A stretch of 5,792 bases of DNA from a bacterium (GTDB lineage: Bacteria > Armatimonadota > Fimbriimonadia > Fimbriimonadales > JBAXQP01). Position 1 is the first letter of the stretch; each line of letters starts with the position of its first letter. Below the pieces are notes generated by a model. It worked only from the letters and a program-made list of their open reading frames with translations. It ran no database searches and was not told the origin of the DNA. Position numbers and translations under genes: made by a program. This document shows positions 5,044-5,792 of this stretch, one piece after another. Location of the stretch: assembly GCA_037131655.1 (NCBI GenBank), contig JBAXQP010000180.1:1-5792 (forward strand), written 5' to 3'.

Positions 5044-5792
5044 TTACATGACTTTAAGAATCCTGGCTGCAATATCTGATTGGAACCGGCCAGGACGTAG
5101 CGCCAGTTTTTCATTCACGGCTGCAAGGGTTTCGGGCGAACCGATGAAATCCTCATGCGTGTCGACCCATTCCACCGTGTACTGTCCATCGGGCACGTTT
5201 AACACGACTGAGCCGCACTGCTCGTTATCTTTGCACCGGATATAAACGGCGTATTGTCGGCCTTGCTCGGCCAGGACGTAAACCGCGGTAGCGCCTCCAC
5301 TATCCGCGATGGCGCTAATGCTGGGGGTCATGTGAATGAAGTCGAAGCTCTCCATGAAGTCTTTCAGGATGCTTAATTGCTTTCGGATCTCCGGCCCGCC
5401 CCCAAATATCGCGTCAGTAAGGTGTCGGGTGCCGGCCTCGTCCCCCGCGCAGAACGATGCGTCCAGATGGTTGAAAAGGCCGCCGCCAGCCAGCATGAAC
5501 TGCCAGGCCTGGATGCGATAGGGTTCAGCAGATGAGCCGTCGAATCCCGTCTCGTTACAACCAATGAGCCGGTCCAACTGGTAGTTAGCCGTCACGCACC
5601 TTGGGTCGGGACGGGGATAGTGAAAGTTCAGAATCGAGATGGCGGGATGCGGATTTGTGACCTCCGCGAATTCATTGGCCACATTCCAACTCACGAGATG
5701 CTGCAAAGGCAACAGCTTCTCTTCTTTGAGAATTAGTTCCGCGATGTGATGCTGCCACTCCATACTGGGCCCATCCCAATAGGCTTCATTGT
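5044..5792 (-). CDS. Clan GH-A-like glycoside hydrolase, C-terminal part (runs off right edge)
   Basis: The frame stays open to the window edge, where nine codons reading NEAYWDGPS precede the internal Met at 5763. The gene therefore starts outside the window and this Met is not its start. The NE pair at the edge (Glu codon 5787-5785) matches the acid/base Asn-Glu of clan GH-A TIM barrels. GCNETGF, with its Glu codon at 5553-5551, matches the strand-7 nucleophile of such retaining enzymes. Between them lie the HLVSWNVANEF and ISILNFHYPRP strands. FMLAGGGLFNHLDASF is the late barrel region. After SFDFIHMTPS a C-terminal beta-sandwich (QYAVYIRCKD...VVLNVPDGQYTVEWVDT) resembles the accessory domain, collagen-binding-like, that follows DUF4038-type and GH140-like barrels. 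Both catalytic Glu are present, so it is probably active. Substrate and export cannot be judged without the N-terminus. It is in the same direction as the GH95-like gene, 229 bp upstream of it. Confidence 0.85.
   Translation of the reverse strand, partial: NEAYWDGPSMEWQHHIAELILKEEKLLPLQHLVSWNVANEFAEVTNPHPAISILNFHYPRPDPRCVTANYQLDRLIGCNETGFDGSSAEPYRIQAWQFMLAGGGLFNHLDASFCAGDEAGTRHLTDAIFGGGPEIRKQLSILKDFMESFDFIHMTPSISAIADSGGATAVYVLAEQGRQYAVYIRCKDNEQCGSVVLNVPDGQYTVEWVDTHEDFIGSPETLAAVNEKLALRPGRFQSDIAARILKVM

Noticed and set aside
5044..5763. Treating the Met at 5763 as the start of the right-hand glycosidase
   Set aside because: The frame continues upstream with NEAYWDGPS, which carries the catalytic Asn-Glu of clan GH-A; the true start is outside the window.
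1..5792. tRNA, rRNA, CRISPR arrays, transposase genes, phage genes
   Set aside because: No cloverleaf, spaced direct-repeat array, transposase or phage protein motif was seen on either strand.

Overview
The window appears to come from an uncultured, saccharolytic bacterium with near-even base composition and canonical Shine-Dalgarno sites. The sequence does not fix a phylum. It reads as carbohydrate-degrading modules on the minus strand, divided by a short plus-strand unit that looks tied to phosphorus acquisition.

Layout. 1-1424 (minus): a CE4-type polysaccharide deacetylase is followed 15 bp later by an unassigned protein that leaves the window at position 1. 1425-1571: a divergent intergenic region holds four direct repeats of TTAA(C/T)N at an exact 11-bp period. 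The last repeat also serves as the -35 hexamer of a sigma70-like promoter. The layout is that of a Pho box (PhoB/PhoP-type response-regulator site). 1572-2241 (plus): a PhnG-like protein (C-P lyase core subunit family) is followed by an unrecognised 69-residue protein. No phnH, phnI or phnJ follows. 2238-2621 (minus): a single-domain receiver protein converges on the small gene, and the two share a CTAG at their stop codons. 2622-2711: a perfect 11-bp inverted repeat, REP-like, lies in the gap. 2712-4814 (minus): a 700-residue, GH95-like (alpha/alpha)6-barrel glycosidase without a signal peptide. 4815-5043: a 229-bp intergenic region with several operator-like palindromes and a 9-bp direct repeat. 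5044-5792 (minus): the C-terminal part of a clan GH-A-like glycosidase, with both catalytic glutamates visible and a C-terminal beta-sandwich; it runs off the right edge.

How it may work. The glycosidases and the deacetylase, none with a visible export signal where the N-terminus is present, suggest intracellular processing of imported, decorated oligosaccharides. The PhnG-like pair under a Pho-box-like promoter is the most unusual part. Two independent lines agree on phosphorus metabolism: the protein family and the regulatory repeat architecture. The rest of the C-P lyase complex is absent here. The small partner shares an N-terminal motif (MRI...DIH.L...LA) with the PhnG-like protein, which hints at a common interaction surface or a partial duplication.
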